This document shows positions 35,065 through 47,319 of a stretch of 64,000 nucleotides of DNA, piece by piece. Source of the stretch: Elysia crispata (lineage: Eukaryota; Mollusca; Gastropoda; Plakobranchidae). Location of the stretch: positions 1 through 64,000 of the forward strand of contig JAWDGP010003800.1 in the NCBI GenBank assembly GCA_033675545.1. The letters are read 5' to 3'. Position 1 is the first letter of the stretch; every line of letters begins with the position of its first letter. The position numbers were made by a program, and so were the translations under genes. The notes under the pieces were generated by a model. That model was not told the origin of the DNA. It searched no databases and was given only the letters and a program-made list of their open reading frames with translations.

Positions 35065-35511
35065 TTATAAATGAAAAACCATGCTCCAGTATAAAAAATT
35101 AGTTTTCAGGACTGGGATTGACAACCAAAAAAAAAGGCTGAAATCTCCCGCTGCGACTGCGGTAGGTGGGAGACTTACTAGGGGGTCCTGGGGCATGCTC
35201 CCCTGGGAAAATTTTGAAAATCCAGGCTCCTTACCTGGAAGTGTCTGGTTTTCTCTGCGAACCTTCAAGAGCTCGAGGTGTTTGGCTCGAGACATGTGTC
35301 CGGAGAGAGCAGTAAATCCTTTGCTGACATACTGAATTTCTGCTTCACAAAGGGTGCAATAAGCCAACCCTGTCATCTTCAGTTTCCTAATGAACTCGCC
35401 AGCTCTCTGTTGATGTATGGTTTTATCACACCACTCCCAACGCCATCCGTTTCTTATACCTGAATCGTTCAAAGGTTCACCTCTTTCCACAATTTCAACA
35501 CACCTGGACAT
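35065..35511 (-). CDS. BED-type zinc-finger ORF (hAT N-terminus)
   Basis: 148 codons. A WRWEWCDKTI segment (residues 23-32) precedes FIRKLKMTGLAYCTLCEAEI. With a later H-x5-H (GHMSRAKH) this forms a C-x2-C...H-x5-H BED-like finger, the DNA-binding module at the N-terminus of many hAT transposases and their host derivatives. About 60 further residues then run through the element's terminal repeat into flanking DNA, so the natural C-terminal catalytic part is missing. It is open throughout, either because it is young or by chance. No expression signal is visible. Confidence 0.55.
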   Translation of the reverse strand: MSRCVEIVERGEPLNDSGIRNGWRWEWCDKTIHQQRAGEFIRKLKMTGLAYCTLCEAEIQYVSKGFTALSGHMSRAKHLELLKVRRENQTLPGKEPGFSKFSQGSMPQDPLVSLPPTAVAAGDFSLFFWLSIPVLKTNFLYWSMVFHL

Positions 35512-35812
35512 TTTGAGCGAGTGTGAATAACGTCACTTAGTAACTTAGTTATAGATTTAGATCTATAGATCTTAGTAGAGAGTAAAGATAGCTAGATTAT
35601 TATTAAACACTAGGTAGAGTACTGTACACAGGCTAGTGGTGATTTCGCTATGATAGATCGAATCGAACTGGAAGAAAGAACCAGTCAGCTGGAGTCAATT
35701 TTCGTATTTAAAGATAAAAATAGATTTCTGCCGCTCAATCGTGCCCAGTAGGCGGATGATAGAGTGAAAGGCCGAGCAAAACGGCAATTTCGGAGAAAAA
35801 AATCCCAGCCCT
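35107..35812 (-). mobile_element. Short hAT-like element with BED finger ORF
   Basis: The left end, CAGGACTGGGATT, is matched at the right by AATCCCAGCCCTC, an inverted terminal repeat of hAT type (CAGGGCTGGGATT). The last base deviates and no 8-bp duplication could be matched. The interior (about 700 bp) contains one ORF on the minus strand, which reads through the left terminus. The size and lack of a transposase core suggest a deleted, nonautonomous derivative. Confidence 0.55.
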
Positions 35813-36229
35813 CAATTTCAAATAAAAATAATGGTGCACTTGAAGTACTATCAAGCTTTATATAAAATCAATAACATTTCTGTCACATCTGTTCCAGTTT
35901 ACATACAGCAGATTACACTTGGTTGCTTTACTCTTATGATGACAGGACCATCACTACCTGGAAAACCACAAATTTTCTCAATTTTGTTTTTCTTTTTTTT
36001 TTTTGTTTCTTTTATGTGTGTGTAAGTGTGTTTCATTATTCAAGTTTGGTTTTTTTTAGTATTGTTTAGTTTTGTTTTTGCCTTTGTTTTTTTGTTGGTT
36101 TTTTTTCTTTTTTTTTTTTTGGATACGGTAGATAGGGAATAGTAGATATTTACTCTTTGCTAATTCGTCTAAGCCGCGAAGTTCAATTCTTTTTACATTG
36201 ATTTTTCATGTCATTTAAGTCATTTAATT

Positions 36230-38010
36230 TTTGAGGAGCAGTCGTACAGAGAGAGAGAGAGAGAGAGAAAGAGTGGAAAGGATAGTAAAAAGGAAAGATA
36301 AGGATTCTTTTGGGAGTGAAAGAGAAAAGAGAGGAGGCTTGTAAGATGAGGAAGAATAATACAGGTACAAAGAAAGGTGGCAGAAATAGAAAATAAATAG
36401 AAAGACAGGAAGTTAAAAAGAGAGGCAGAGTGAGAAACTAACATGTAACTTACTTTTGACAGAGCATCAATCAAGAAATATGCCATTGTCTTTCTATCAG
36501 GTTATGTCTTCGATCTTTGGTCATGTCTCTCTGATGTAGCTGCTGCTGATATACTGGGATGGTCCAGATTACAAAATTAGCACTGTCTAGACTTGCTCAA
36601 GATCAACTCCTGGTGGAGGAAAATAAAAGTAAGACCCTCAAATCTAAAATGAAGGGGAAGGAGAATATTTATATATATGTAACACAGGGTAGCCAGCAGG
36701 CTCTAACAAAAAACCCTGAAAAATTTTTCAGAATAAAATTCTCAGCGCAGTGTTTCATACTCATAGGGAAAAGATAAGATATTAACATCAAAATATTTAA
36801 CACATATTAAAAGCCGGATTAAAAAAAAAAAAACAGATTTCTAGCTTGGCAACCCTGGTAACATTCACTAAAAGGGCACTACCTTTTTTTTAAAGTGTTT
36901 GGATCGGCCTAAAAAAATTTTTTTTTTTTTAAATTTTTAATCTAACTCAGAAAAGTTATTAATTCAATTCTAAATTGGCATTATTTTATCCACTTTGAAT
37001 ATTAGATTCTTATTTATAAAAATAGGTCTACTGCAGAAAAAGAAAAAAAATAATTATTGTTGCGAAAATTTCAATTAACAAAAACGCAGACATGGGTTTA
37101 TAATTAAATTTTTTTTCTTTGTGATTTTATAAAACTCGTCTTATTTACCAATTAAAGTTTTCTCTTGAAATTCTCTCTATGCAAGCCTCCTTTAGCATTG
37201 TTCCAGAAGTAAATCCTATGAACCAGTATGAGCTCTTCTGGTTGTGTGTCAGTACACATTGCTGGTCCAAGATTATTTACCTCTCTTCTCAGATGTCAAG
37301 ATCAAGGTAAAGCTGGGAGCAGAGACAGCAAATTAATTGATCAGAAAGTAAAAGATGAAAAGATCACAGAAATTTTTTGCTCTGAGTGTGGACAACATAA
37401 TTTTATAGAGTGCCATGTGATAGGACCAGATACAATGAAAGCAAGCATTGAAGATTCGTCAACTAATTTAGGGCATCTTTTAAGGGTATTTATATGTCAA
37501 AAATTTAATATCTACTATGGCTTTAAACTATTAAAATTGTTTTGTTCAAAGAAACCTAATTACTGTCATGAATTTAGTAATCTAGGTAAAGCAAACCTTT
37601 CCATCTGTAAGTCCTGAGGCAGCTTCAACAACGTCTGTTCACAACTTGAATTTCAAACACCTTGCATATCTTTCATGGCTCACTTAGAAAGGTTAGGGCT
37701 TTTGAAAACTTTGGATCTGCGACATCCAGGATCTGATAAAAGGAAGTAAAAATAGTTTAAAGAGAAGAAAATTAAGAAGATAGATAGAGAGAGAAAGAGA
37801 GAAATGAAGAGGAATAGCTTCAGGTAGAGAAAGATTGAACAAGGAGATACAAAAATATAAAGAGGATAATAATGTACTGTGTATAAAAAAAAGTAAAGTT
37901 GAAAATAAACAGGTAACTTTTTCAAAGAAGCATAAAATGATTGCTTGTTTCATGAAGTCCATTCAAAACATGGTGAGCCGAGGCCCTTTATTATATGATT
38001 CGTTTTCAAA
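36230..38010. repeat. Low-copy duplicated segment, copy I
   Basis: Shares three ordered landmarks with 48300-53095: CAAGAAATATGCCATTGTC (36471), TTCTGGTTGTGTGTCA (37235), and CATCCAGGATCTGATAAA (37726). GA-rich tracts also occur at corresponding places (36248-36268). Divergence is moderate. It is unlike a transposon in having no terminal repeats that I can find. Confidence 0.75.
37228..37617 (+). CDS. Uncharacterised ORF in duplicated segment
   Basis: 129 codons, the only copy of this segment with a long open frame. A Cys-containing stretch FCSECGQHNFIECHVIG is followed by a D-x-M-K-A-S-I-E-D element. The equivalent stretches at about 48480, 50640 and 52470 encode recognisably similar peptides (CSQCG.H.LYNC) with stops or shifts. 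This suggests the ancestral segment was coding and has mostly decayed. I do not recognise a family. No clear start context or neighbouring splice sites were established. Confidence 0.3.
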   Translation: MSSSGCVSVHIAGPRLFTSLLRCQDQGKAGSRDSKLIDQKVKDEKITEIFCSECGQHNFIECHVIGPDTMKASIEDSSTNLGHLLRVFICQKFNIYYGFKLLKLFCSKKPNYCHEFSNLGKANLSICKS

Positions 38011-38019
38011 AGGTGCTTT

Positions 38020-39780
38020 TTTAGCCATACTAAAAATGTAACTCTATTTAAAAAGAAAATACAGCTTTATGACTGCTTTTTTCTAAACTCAAATAGTTTT
38101 TGTTTTTTTTTAAATAAAGAGATATTTTAAATAGTTTCAAAGTGTTTTGAAGTGTTAAAAAAAAACAGAAGTTATTCTTGTGAATTTTTTTTTTTTTAGG
38201 TGATCATTTTATATGTCCATCTTTTTTTCAAGACCGTTTTCTGAGTGAAATTTTGATTAATATTAAAGAAATGATTAAATAACGTAATTCTTAATTCATC
38301 GGCGAAGAAAGTAATGGTATTTTGCGATAACATGAACATTTTTCTGCTCTTTTTTGACGTACCGCATACTGTCATCATAACCCACTCAAATAAAAGTCCA
38401 TTACAACCTTTAACGTGATATTAGACTCAATCTGGTTCATCTGCGTTGTTACAGATAAAGCTTCATTCTAGAAGCTACCTTGGCATAACTTACAATAAGT
38501 GAGCATAAAACAAAGGTCTTTTCCTTTGTGGTCTATTCCTCTGTCATACCAATATGTCTAAGATCGATGCTGTCACTGATTGAACAAAAGCTTATTTTAT
38601 TGTGGGGGTACCGTCAAAACTGTCTACTTTTGATAGAAGTTTTGATACAGCCCACTTCTGCTGAGGGAGGGACAAAGAAATCTCCAAGAAGAACATTTCT
38701 TTGCCTGTGTCAGTCTCAGAGCAGATCGTCCCACACAATACCCGAGGCAAGAAACTGATAAATGTGTTGATATTTAACAGATTAAGCTAGGGAATACTGA
38801 ATCGTATGTTTTCAATATTGTCATTTAGTTGCATTTACAACTATTTAACCGAACACAGAAAGTGGAAATTCACAAAATGAGCAAGTGTGACACAAACTAA
38901 ATTTCGGTCATCGATACCTATGTCATCCATTATGCCTAAAACTCGTTCAAAATTATCAAACTGTCTCAAAGGTATGTCTAGTTCATAGATTATAAAGTTG
39001 AATAAAAAATCAATATACTTTACCACAACATACATTTTTTTCTAGTGTTTATAGATCTAAACTTTTAAAATGCTGTAATTAGTGTATTAAGGCGGTATAA
39101 AATTAGCATTTCCGATAAATCTTATCAAAGACATGACCAAAAACAATATGACATCAATACATTGTAGATGATAGTTTTATGTCATTTTGGTCTGAAGTAT
39201 ATAATGTTTATCTTTAAACCATCTATATTTAAATCAACTTATTCAGTTCAACATAAATTTTTTAAATCAATTTTTAGTTCCTGAGAGTGTTTATTTTGGA
39301 TAATAATTGAATTGAAGGTGTATGGCGCAGTTTAAATCACGACTATATCAAGACTAGAATCAGGTCCAGATTAAGCTTAGACCTGTTACAAATACAATTG
39401 ATAGCACATTAAATCAAGACAGATTTTTGTCCATTTAGTGCATATAATGACTTGGTTGAGCCTAAATCTAGATCTAAGTTGGATAGCAAAATACTATTTC
39501 AAGTGGGAAGACAAAAGTTAGGATAACTGTGAAGAAATATCATCAAAATTGCCTTCAGCCTGATAAATAATATTAAAGCAGTGTTAAATAAAACAAAAAA
39601 TCTTGGTAGGCCTCCACAGTTCTTGTAGATCCTACTAAATCTACATCAAGATAGATTGCAATAGGTGTAAACCTGTTCTACAAACTTGTGTAGACTTCAT
39701 AACAACATTTAGATATTTAATTTTTTCCAGTGGCTGTAGTTATTCCAGATGTAAAATTAATACAATTTGTGTTTTAATTT
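38020..39780. other. No recognisable gene
   Basis: AT-rich with T-runs. Open frames at 38528-38758 and 38841-39035 have no motif. Confidence 0.4.
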
Positions 39781-39787
39781 GTGCAGA

Positions 39788-40032
39788 TCAACCTCGGAGG
39801 CCAATTTGGCCCATCCAATACTGGAAGTGGAACCAGAGCCCGATTCCAGAGAGAGGGATGAAGAAGGAATATAATGATCACTACAGACTTCAACTGAAGT
39901 TAGACCCTCTAAAGTTTGAAGATTTTAAGTGCCGAGAAGCACAGTAGAAAAGAGAATACCGAAAATCGATGACACCAGAAAAAAAGCATTGTATAAAATG
40001 AGAAGGCTAAACTGTGATACAGAGTTTTGAGG
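39788..40032 (+). pseudogene. Damaged exon of unidentified gene (a)
   Basis: It starts after an AATTTGTGCAG acceptor and is followed by a GGTAAGTTC donor near 40031. The frame reads QPRRPIWPIQYWKWN, then KKEYNDHYRLQLKLDPLKFEDFK and REAQ, an in-frame TAG, KREYRKSMTPEKK, then a one-base shift to ALYKMRRLN. The basic, tyrosine-rich pattern (EYNDRY...DP.KF..FK.RE....REYR..MTPEKK) resembles uncharacterised invertebrate proteins with repeated basic segments. Splice signals are intact while the coding frame is broken. Confidence 0.45.
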
Positions 40033-40396
40033 TAAGTTCTATATTAAGTGATCCTGGTAGTGATAATAATCATTCTTAAAACTGGTACTAGTAGCTTGTT
40101 AAAATTATTTTGAATATTAAAAATAAAAACTAACTCCTTCATATAAATCATCTTACCTCACTCTTGTGAAGTCAAAAATATGCTACAAGGTGCAGAATAA
40201 GTAGCCAGTAGGCCTACTAGTTACTAATACTAAAAGGATGTTTATAGTACTGGACCTAAAATAATTTAAATTGATATTCTGAAATGGCTGTTGCCTAATT
40301 GATGAATTTTAGATGTAATTAATAAATCCATGTTTTTGATTGGGATTCTTGTGATTTCAATGGCTGCATGAATGATTGTAGCCTACTTTTCATAGA

Positions 40397-40641
<245 letters not shown>

Positions 40642-41250
40642 ATCTAATGTTACTTTAAATTTTCATATATCATGTGCATAGGTAGATCAGGGCCTAAATC
40701 TTAGCTAGCAAAAAGAACTGCTAAGATTATATGTGAATATCTTATTACAAAAAAAAACAAAAAAAGGTCTATTAATTCACACTCTGATAAAGTGATATGT
40801 ACATCAGATCTGTGGACAATCAGAATTGATTAGAGTCCATTTAACATTATATATTTTCACTGATCCTAAAACATTTGACTACAGAATTAGGAGCACTACA
40901 TCAATAAAATAAAAAAGGTGACTTAGTATTGAAGGTAATGTTCAAATTTTCAAAGGTTAGCATAATTGCACATTAGACAATGTTTTTCTTCTTTCCAATT
41001 GTGTTGGGCAATTTTAAATTTAGTTTGTGTAAGCCCTTCATACTCTTATTTTTATTGCTCTACACTGACTGAAAAAATAAATGCCTCAGATAATAGGTGG
41101 TGGTGATTTGTATTAATAGTTTAATTAAGACTTTCATTGATTCAGTACAGAAAAAAAAACATTGTACATGACTCAAACAGGGCTCTAAAACAGTACTAAC
41201 TATTTAAAAAAAAAGACGTGGATATAAGACCGTTTAATTAAGAGCTAATA

Positions 41251-41722
41251 ATGTCAGTAGAAGCTGCGTTCTTAGTATTTGGAATATCTATTTTTAGAGC
41301 CCGCAAGGAGAAAGCTGAAAGGATACCCCCTCCCACTCCAGCTGAGCCTCTAAAGAAACATACGAATCGAGCAGATGCCAAAAAAGTTAGTTGAGAGAGG
41401 AACAGGTTTCTCAACGAAAGCAAAGGGCCAACATGCACCTCAACAAACAATGCAGAGAGAGAAAGAGAGAAGTCTGGTACATTATTATGCAACAAAAAGC
41501 AAATTATCACTTGATACTGGTACAAACTGCACAAGAGCAGCAGCGACAAAGAACTCGGAATGTTCAAATGGCTGAATGGAAGGATGTACATCCTGTGTCA
41601 AGAAAAAGTGTCCTGGAGGTCGATTTGGACATTGAAATAAAATCGCGAGGGAGGATTTGTTTTGTTAAAAATGCAATTGAATTCAGGAGAAGTGTAAAAA
41701 CATGTGAAACTTTTTACAGGTA
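41251..41722 (+). pseudogene. Damaged exon of unidentified gene (b)
   Basis: Two frames join into one sensible reading. RARKEKAERIPPPTPAEPLKKH...KKVS is followed by a shift near 41390 to REEQVSQRKQRANMHLNKQ, RERKREVW and AEWKDVHPVSRKSVLEVDLDIE. The segment ends in VKTCETFYR at TTTTTACAG. A GTAGGC follows at 41720 as a possible donor. The basic composition and the KAERIP.PP linker resemble the exon at 39788-40032, so both may belong to one former gene. An opposing minus-strand frame (41238-41591) is its shadow. Confidence 0.4.
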
Positions 41723-41920
41723 GGCTTACTTGAATTATTTGAATATAACTTCAACATCTTTCCTTTTTAATATATGTTGTTTTTTTCTATTACTATGCCG
41801 GAAACCCTTGGAAATGAGTGAAAAGCTCGGAACATACTGAAAATTGTTTAAAAAGTTATAAAATTTGTCCAAGAAATATTCAAGAAAAGTTCAATCTCAT
41901 TACAATAACGATTCAGCATT

Positions 41921-42337
41921 AGAAATTACAAAAGGTTGCCAAGTTTCATGTATGTACTCTTAAAAGTAAGCAAGTTAATCAATCTTTCCCTTAAAAATAC
42001 CTTAAAATTCATAACTTTTTTGTATCTATTGGTGGATTTTTAAAATTCACAAAGTTTATTACTCAGATCAAAAAAGACTTTTCATTTGCACTCAATTCAA
42101 AGCATATTTGTCGAAAACTAACGTCCTCATGGAGAAATTACAATAGGTTGCCAAATTTCATGTATGTACTCTTAAAAGTGAGCAAGTTAACCAATCTTTC
42201 GCTTAAAAATACCTTAAAATTCATAACTTTTTTGTATCTATTGGTGGATTTCACAAAGTTTATTACTCAGATCAAAAAAGACTTTTCATTTGCATTCAAT
42301 TCAAAGCATATTTGTCAAAAACTAATGCTCTCATGGT
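41921..42337. repeat. 212-bp tandem duplication
   Basis: Two copies begin AGAAATTACAA at 41921 and 42133 and share TTTCATGTATGTACTCTTAA and ATCTATTGGTGGATTT. Identity is high, with one short indel. Confidence 0.92.
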
Positions 42338-42916
42338 CAATGCTAGCAAATCATGTCGTTCCACTAATAGGCATTATCACTGGTTTTGAGCTGAGTGATG
42401 CTGATAGGATGTCTGAATCCCTAAATCTTACCCAAGAGCCTCTCAGCCCAGTTCTAGCTTAGAGCAGCCTTGACTCCCTTTAAGGCCTATCGCGGGTGTA
42501 GGAGGCTGTCTGAGACTCGATTTGTCGACCCAGTATCGAATTTTCAATTTTACCCGTTTTTACAACTAGAAATCATCTGAAAAGCACTTTGCAACGGTCT
42601 AACTCAAGAAAATGTGCATACATTGTAAAAAAACGCATTTTTTATGAGGCCACACCCACCTAAAAATGTCAAGGAAAGTCAGAAAATCTTCACCAAAACT
42701 AAAAATTCAAGGGTTCCTACAACCCCATTCGAGAATCCAAACCCTAGACTATTTGGTATCGTTGGAAAGGTCACAACCTTGGCTGTTCTTTGACAGTCAC
42801 GCCGTACGTCATTGTTTATAAAGGTTTGCCTATTTTTATTCAAACAAAACACCCAAGCTTTTTTTGATTGGTTGCTAGCAAAAACAACAAATGCCATCTT
42901 GACCTATATCCTCTTG

Positions 42917-43324
42917 CACATGCGCAGTGCTGTGGAAAAGGAATATCGACATTTTCGTATGTCATGTTGTGGTTTTTAAGACCAAATTTATTTGTAGCCA
43001 TGGTGTAATTGATGCCGAGTCTTATTAATATTAATTTACTTTTTAATGCTTCAAATAACATTAACGATATTTTAAAGTACTTAAAAGATTTAATTTTGCA
43101 CATTTGTATGTTAAATTTGAATAATAAAATCGGCAGATGCTTTGGCCTCTTTTTTTACCCTCCGAATTGTTTTGGCACAACTCGCTAGTAACCGACCTAT
43201 TCTCAGTCAGCTGTTTCGGCTTTGTTGATGATTTCACTTTCATGAAACGTGTTTTCTAGGCGAATTCAATTCATTACTTTCATCAATTTTTTAAACGTTT
43301 TAATTATTTCACAACTTGTGTAAG
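42917..43324 (+). promoter_or_regulatory. Possible promoter and 5' UTR exon
   Basis: CACATGCGCAGTGC at about 42917 matches an NRF1-like site (TGCGCA core) in a locally GC-richer patch. A consensus donor, AAG|GTAAGT, lies at 43322-43330. An acceptor (TTTTTTTTAATTTCCTTCCAG) ends at 43745, directly before ATG CCT CCT. Together these look like a promoter, untranslated first exon and an intron of about 420 bp. The transcription start is not identifiable and no TATA box is required. Confidence 0.35.
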
Positions 43325-43747
43325 GTAAGTATTTTTGTACTAGTAGATGTACATGTATTTTTTTTTATTAGAGTTTGATAATGGCAGTGCATGATCTAAA
43401 GAATCTAGATCTGTAGATCTAGTCTAGAATCTAGATTAGATTGATCACAAAAAGTAGATTTTACTAATCCAGCCTAAGCTAGATCTCCGTCTGTACATAA
43501 AATATAGATTGTGAATCAGATTTTAGGTAAAAATACAGATCGTTTTATGACATCTGTGTAAAATAAATTAGAATCATATTTATAAGGCCCATGAATATTT
43601 TTTATTTCCTATTATTTGGTGTACATGTAGATTGTCTTCACCCTCTTACTACTAGTACTATACCATTTTCAAAGTTGCAATGATGAACAATTTTTGTATG
43701 TTCATTTGTCAAATTCAAAGGCATTTTTTTTTAATTTCCTTCCAGTC

Positions 43748-43810
43748 ATGCCTCCTAAGATGAGTAGGAAGCGCAAGCAGCAGCTTGCTCTTGTAGCACT
43801 CGAGTTATAG
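43748..43810 (+). CDS. Short basic ORF after intron acceptor
   Basis: 20 codons, MPPKMSRKRKQQLALVALEL, starting two bases after a strong acceptor and ending in TAG. The MPPK start and SRKRKQQ basic run look like the N-terminus of a nuclear or basic protein, and they resemble in style the basic exons at 39788 and 41251. The stop after 20 residues means either a truncated gene, a mutation, or an unrecognised donor inside. No downstream exon is visible. Confidence 0.3.
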   Translation: MPPKMSRKRKQQLALVALEL

Positions 43811-43819
43811 TTTGCTTTA

Positions 43820-45180
43820 CTACCTTTAGAACTCTTTTGCCATACAATATCATGTAAAAATGGACAAAGCATGTCCCAGTAATGAATAATTTGAGATAAA
43901 TTTACAAAAGTTCATACTGCTATTTGAAATTTACATTCTCATTGGTATTTGGATTGTATAAAATATACAGTAGTGGTATTGTATCTATGGCAATTGCTTT
44001 TATAATTAATTCGACCATAACACAGTATAAACTGTAATCATAAATATTAAGATTTGAATTGTTTTGAAATGTGTACAATGTATGCATTATGTATGGTTGG
44101 TTCTTTGATTTAGCTATTGTTATTGGCAGATTACAAAGTAAATCAATTCTAGGTTGCATTTCACCATGAAAATCCTTGTTTAGCTAGATTTGGTATGGTT
44201 TAGGTTATCTCGTGTAGGCTAGGTGCAAGTAACTTATTTACAATTTCATAAACGGAATCAGGTGCATGCTGTGTATAGAAAATTATATTGCAGTTTTGGT
44301 ATCAAAATGTTTTGATGGTATTATTTCAGTTGTCATTTTCTCCATATATTAGGATACTATATATTTATTTTCAGGGATGAGAACTGGACACAAAATTTTT
44401 AACTGAACTTTTTGAAACTGGTCAATGTGAGTAGGATAGGTGGGAGCATTCTCTCTCCCTCTTTCCCCTACCCATCAACTAAATTACAATTTAACTTTGC
44501 ACAAAGCCATGTTTATGGAATGTTTTTTTTAAACTGAGCTAGTTCATTTTTTTCTGTGCTAAGACTAAGAGGTTGAAAGACCTGCAGCTGTGTTGCCCAA
44601 ATGTCACTGCTTTCTGCGTTTTATCGGCTAAACTGAGGCATCATAAAGGTTTACTCATGAGAGTATATATATAGGTCTATATTCTAAACTTACACATTGA
44701 GCACTTTATCTTTTCTTTAAGACATTTGAGCAGAATATAATCAATATTGATTAGATCGAAAACTTCTGGTTGTGTAAATAGAAAAATAACAAAATAACAT
44801 TTAGATTTAGATTTATAATTATTTGTTTTTGAATGAAAATCATCTACAATAATTATAGTTTTATGTCATGTCATACCTGGTTTCGGTTTCAAGATTTTGA
44901 TTTACGTACACTAGATCTAGATCTAGATATGTGATGCATCGTAAAAAAACAAAAATAGGTTGAGTGCGGCTCCAAAAAATAAAAACATAACAAAACACTT
45001 GTATCTAACTTTCTCTTTCTCTTGTAATCCTATCTCCAGCTTTCATTTTCTTTCAAGTATATTTTCATTAAATTCTTATCTCTTCAGCATACTTATCTTT
45101 TTGGAGTTTTATTTATTTATTTATTTCTTCATTATTTTATAAATAATAATTTAGTCAATTTTTGATAAAACATTTTTAAA
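43820..45180. other. No recognisable gene
   Basis: AT-rich sequence with several TAGATCTA words (near 44910). No supported feature. Confidence 0.45.
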
Positions 45181-45182
45181 TA

Positions 45183-45296
45183 GTGTTTTTTTCTATATAT
45201 ATATATAAATATTTCTTTTTTGTGTGTGTACTTCCACAATATTTAATTTTTTTTTTTGGAGGGGTAGATCTTTCTATATATAACCTTTTCAATATT

Positions 45297-45353
<57 letters not shown>

Positions 45354-45460
45354 CTTTTTTGTTTGTGTACTTCCACAATATTTAATTGTTTTTTTTGGGG
45401 GGGGGAGTAGATCTTTCTATATATAACCTTTTCAATATATATATATATATATTTATTTTT
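45183..45460. repeat. Tandem duplication with (TA)n core
   Basis: TACTTCCACAATATTTAATT, a T-run, a G-run and GTAGATCTTTCTATATATAA occur at 45228-45290 and again at 45368-45435. They are separated by a TA run (45305-45350). Slippage in the TA run probably mediated the duplication. Confidence 0.9.
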
Positions 45461-45527
45461 TTTTCATACTTTGTACTTCAAATTTTTATATATGAATATC
45501 CTTGTGTGGTTTGTTCTTGTTTTGTGT

Positions 45528-45566
45528 CTGACAAAGGCGTAAAGCCGAAAGCTCTAAGTGTTTTGT
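45528..45566 (+). ncRNA. Hammerhead-ribozyme-like core, probably inactive
   Basis: CTGA at 45528 and GAAA at 45547 flank a small hairpin (GGC GTAAA GCC), the arrangement of the conserved core and stem II in hammerhead ribozymes of Penelope-like retroelements. The consensus CTGANGA is CTGACAA here, losing the conserved G8. Stem III could form weakly (GC...GTT). No complementary stem I is evident. Likely a degenerate relic of a retroelement end. Confidence 0.35.
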
Positions 45567-45659
45567 TTTGTACCTTTTGGAGCTGCACTCTGCCTATTTT
45601 TTTTTTACGGTGCTTAAAAACTATTCACAAAGCTCCACTGCGACATTCATAGATCTAGC

Positions 45660-46270
45660 TTTACTTAGGATTTCTCATCAATTTTAATAATCAACTAGAT
45701 TCTACCGATAGATAATGTATCTTGACCAGAAAAAAACTGAACACATAAACTACATTTACATTATCAAATGAAGAAATAAAAATGATCCTTTACTGGAAAT
45801 AATGACGAGGTTTGGGTGTGAAGATACAGTGAACGATAAAGAAAATAACTCGACAGCACCAATATCTTGGATGGTTTCAACTACAACACAAATCTTGAAA
45901 TTATATAAATAATAAGAACAAGTATGCCATAACCATATACTATTTCACCTAGTTTTATACTTCTGCACTGGTAGATTCTGGAGGAGAGAAAAATATCATG
46001 CTCGTCACAGAATTATATTTTCATTATTTCTTTTTCCATAAAATTTTACACATGATTACGGATAAAAGTTTCCATCTGACACAAGAACAGGATTTACAGA
46101 GGATCACATGAACCGTTCAAAATTCACTGAATTGTGTAAATTTATGGAAAATTCTCTTCCCTGTATTTTGAGGATTTGTTATCTAAGTATATTGGTTGTA
46201 AAATTTATGGCCATCATAATTGAATATTTTGTATTATTTTTTTTATATTTCCAATTACGTAAGTAATTTA
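45660..46270. other. No recognisable gene
   Basis: AT-rich, no supported feature. Confidence 0.45.
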
Positions 46271-46274
46271 GGCC

Positions 46275-47130
46275 TTTAGGTGTACTATAAAGGACTTTGG
46301 GCTTTTGTAAGAAGAGATGCTACAAAAGAAGATTATCGATGGATTGGTTTTTTTTTGGGTTTTTTGGGTCATCAATTTGGCTCTACAAAGTTGAAATTTT
46401 ATATGATCTTTTCATGGGGGTCATTTTTATCGCAACAGAGTATCATGTTGACATTTACCCCAGAAGACTGTAGCAGACCATGATAATTTTTTTATTTCTA
46501 AAGAAAAATCCTTTCTTTATACACTAATACAGCATATAGTTTAAATTACAATGGGCTGAACACATTTTGCCTTTTCAAATTAAACGTTTTATAAATATTG
46601 TTTATGTCAGTTGCTTAACCAATGTAGGTCATATAAAGGACTTTCTATTTAAGTAAGGAAAGATGCTATGAAAGTCTTATAATGCATGTTTAATTTATGA
46701 CCAGAAGTATTGTCACTGGAACCATTGGTTGAGCCCACAATGTAATCATCTTTTCAAAGGGTTATTTTGTTGAAAGCGAATTGAATTGCGATGTAAATTG
46801 ATGAACCTAAAAGTCTTTATTGGGTGGGTTTTTTTTTCTTTCTTTAATAAATGAAAAGTACTCTAAAATGATATTGGGCTGTACATATTTTGCCTTTAAA
46901 ATTTGAATGTTTTGTAAAAATTGTGTTTGTGAGTTGCTTAAATAATGAGACAACATATTTTAAAGGAAATTCCTTTCTTTGTACAGTATAAAGTTAATAA
47001 GACCTTTTACTAACGTGTGCTTTTCAAATTAAATTTTTCTTTTATAATATTAGTTTGCAATTTGCTTAAATACTGCATGTAATGAGCTGTAGAGGACTTT
47101 TGTTTTCTGCAAGGAAAGATACTATAATTT
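46275..47130. repeat. Diverged direct repeats, roughly 340-450 bp
   Basis: Landmarks recur in order: AAAGGACTTT followed by AAG.AGATGCTA (near 46300, 46635, 47093), and TTTTGCCTTT...TTGCTTAA (near 46568-46618 and 46890-46940, weaker near 47020-47070). They are old tandem copies without open frames. Confidence 0.6.
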
Positions 47131-47319
47131 TATAGCTTATTTGCACATGATGTTTATAATTCATTGCCAGGAATGTTATATCTATAATGTATTGACATTC
47201 TGGTTTTAAGGCTCCATAAAAGTTCAATGGAACATGACATAGTTATGAATTTAGTAGCACTAGCAGACCCTGATTTTATGAATTTTTTAGAGAATTAGTT
47301 CCTTTCGCTAAAACTTCAA

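Noticed and set aside
42793..42803. Further N-RAG-TP terminus (CACGCCGTA)
   Set aside because: It does not read CACGGCG on either strand and has no CTTTAG block at 14 or 25 bp.
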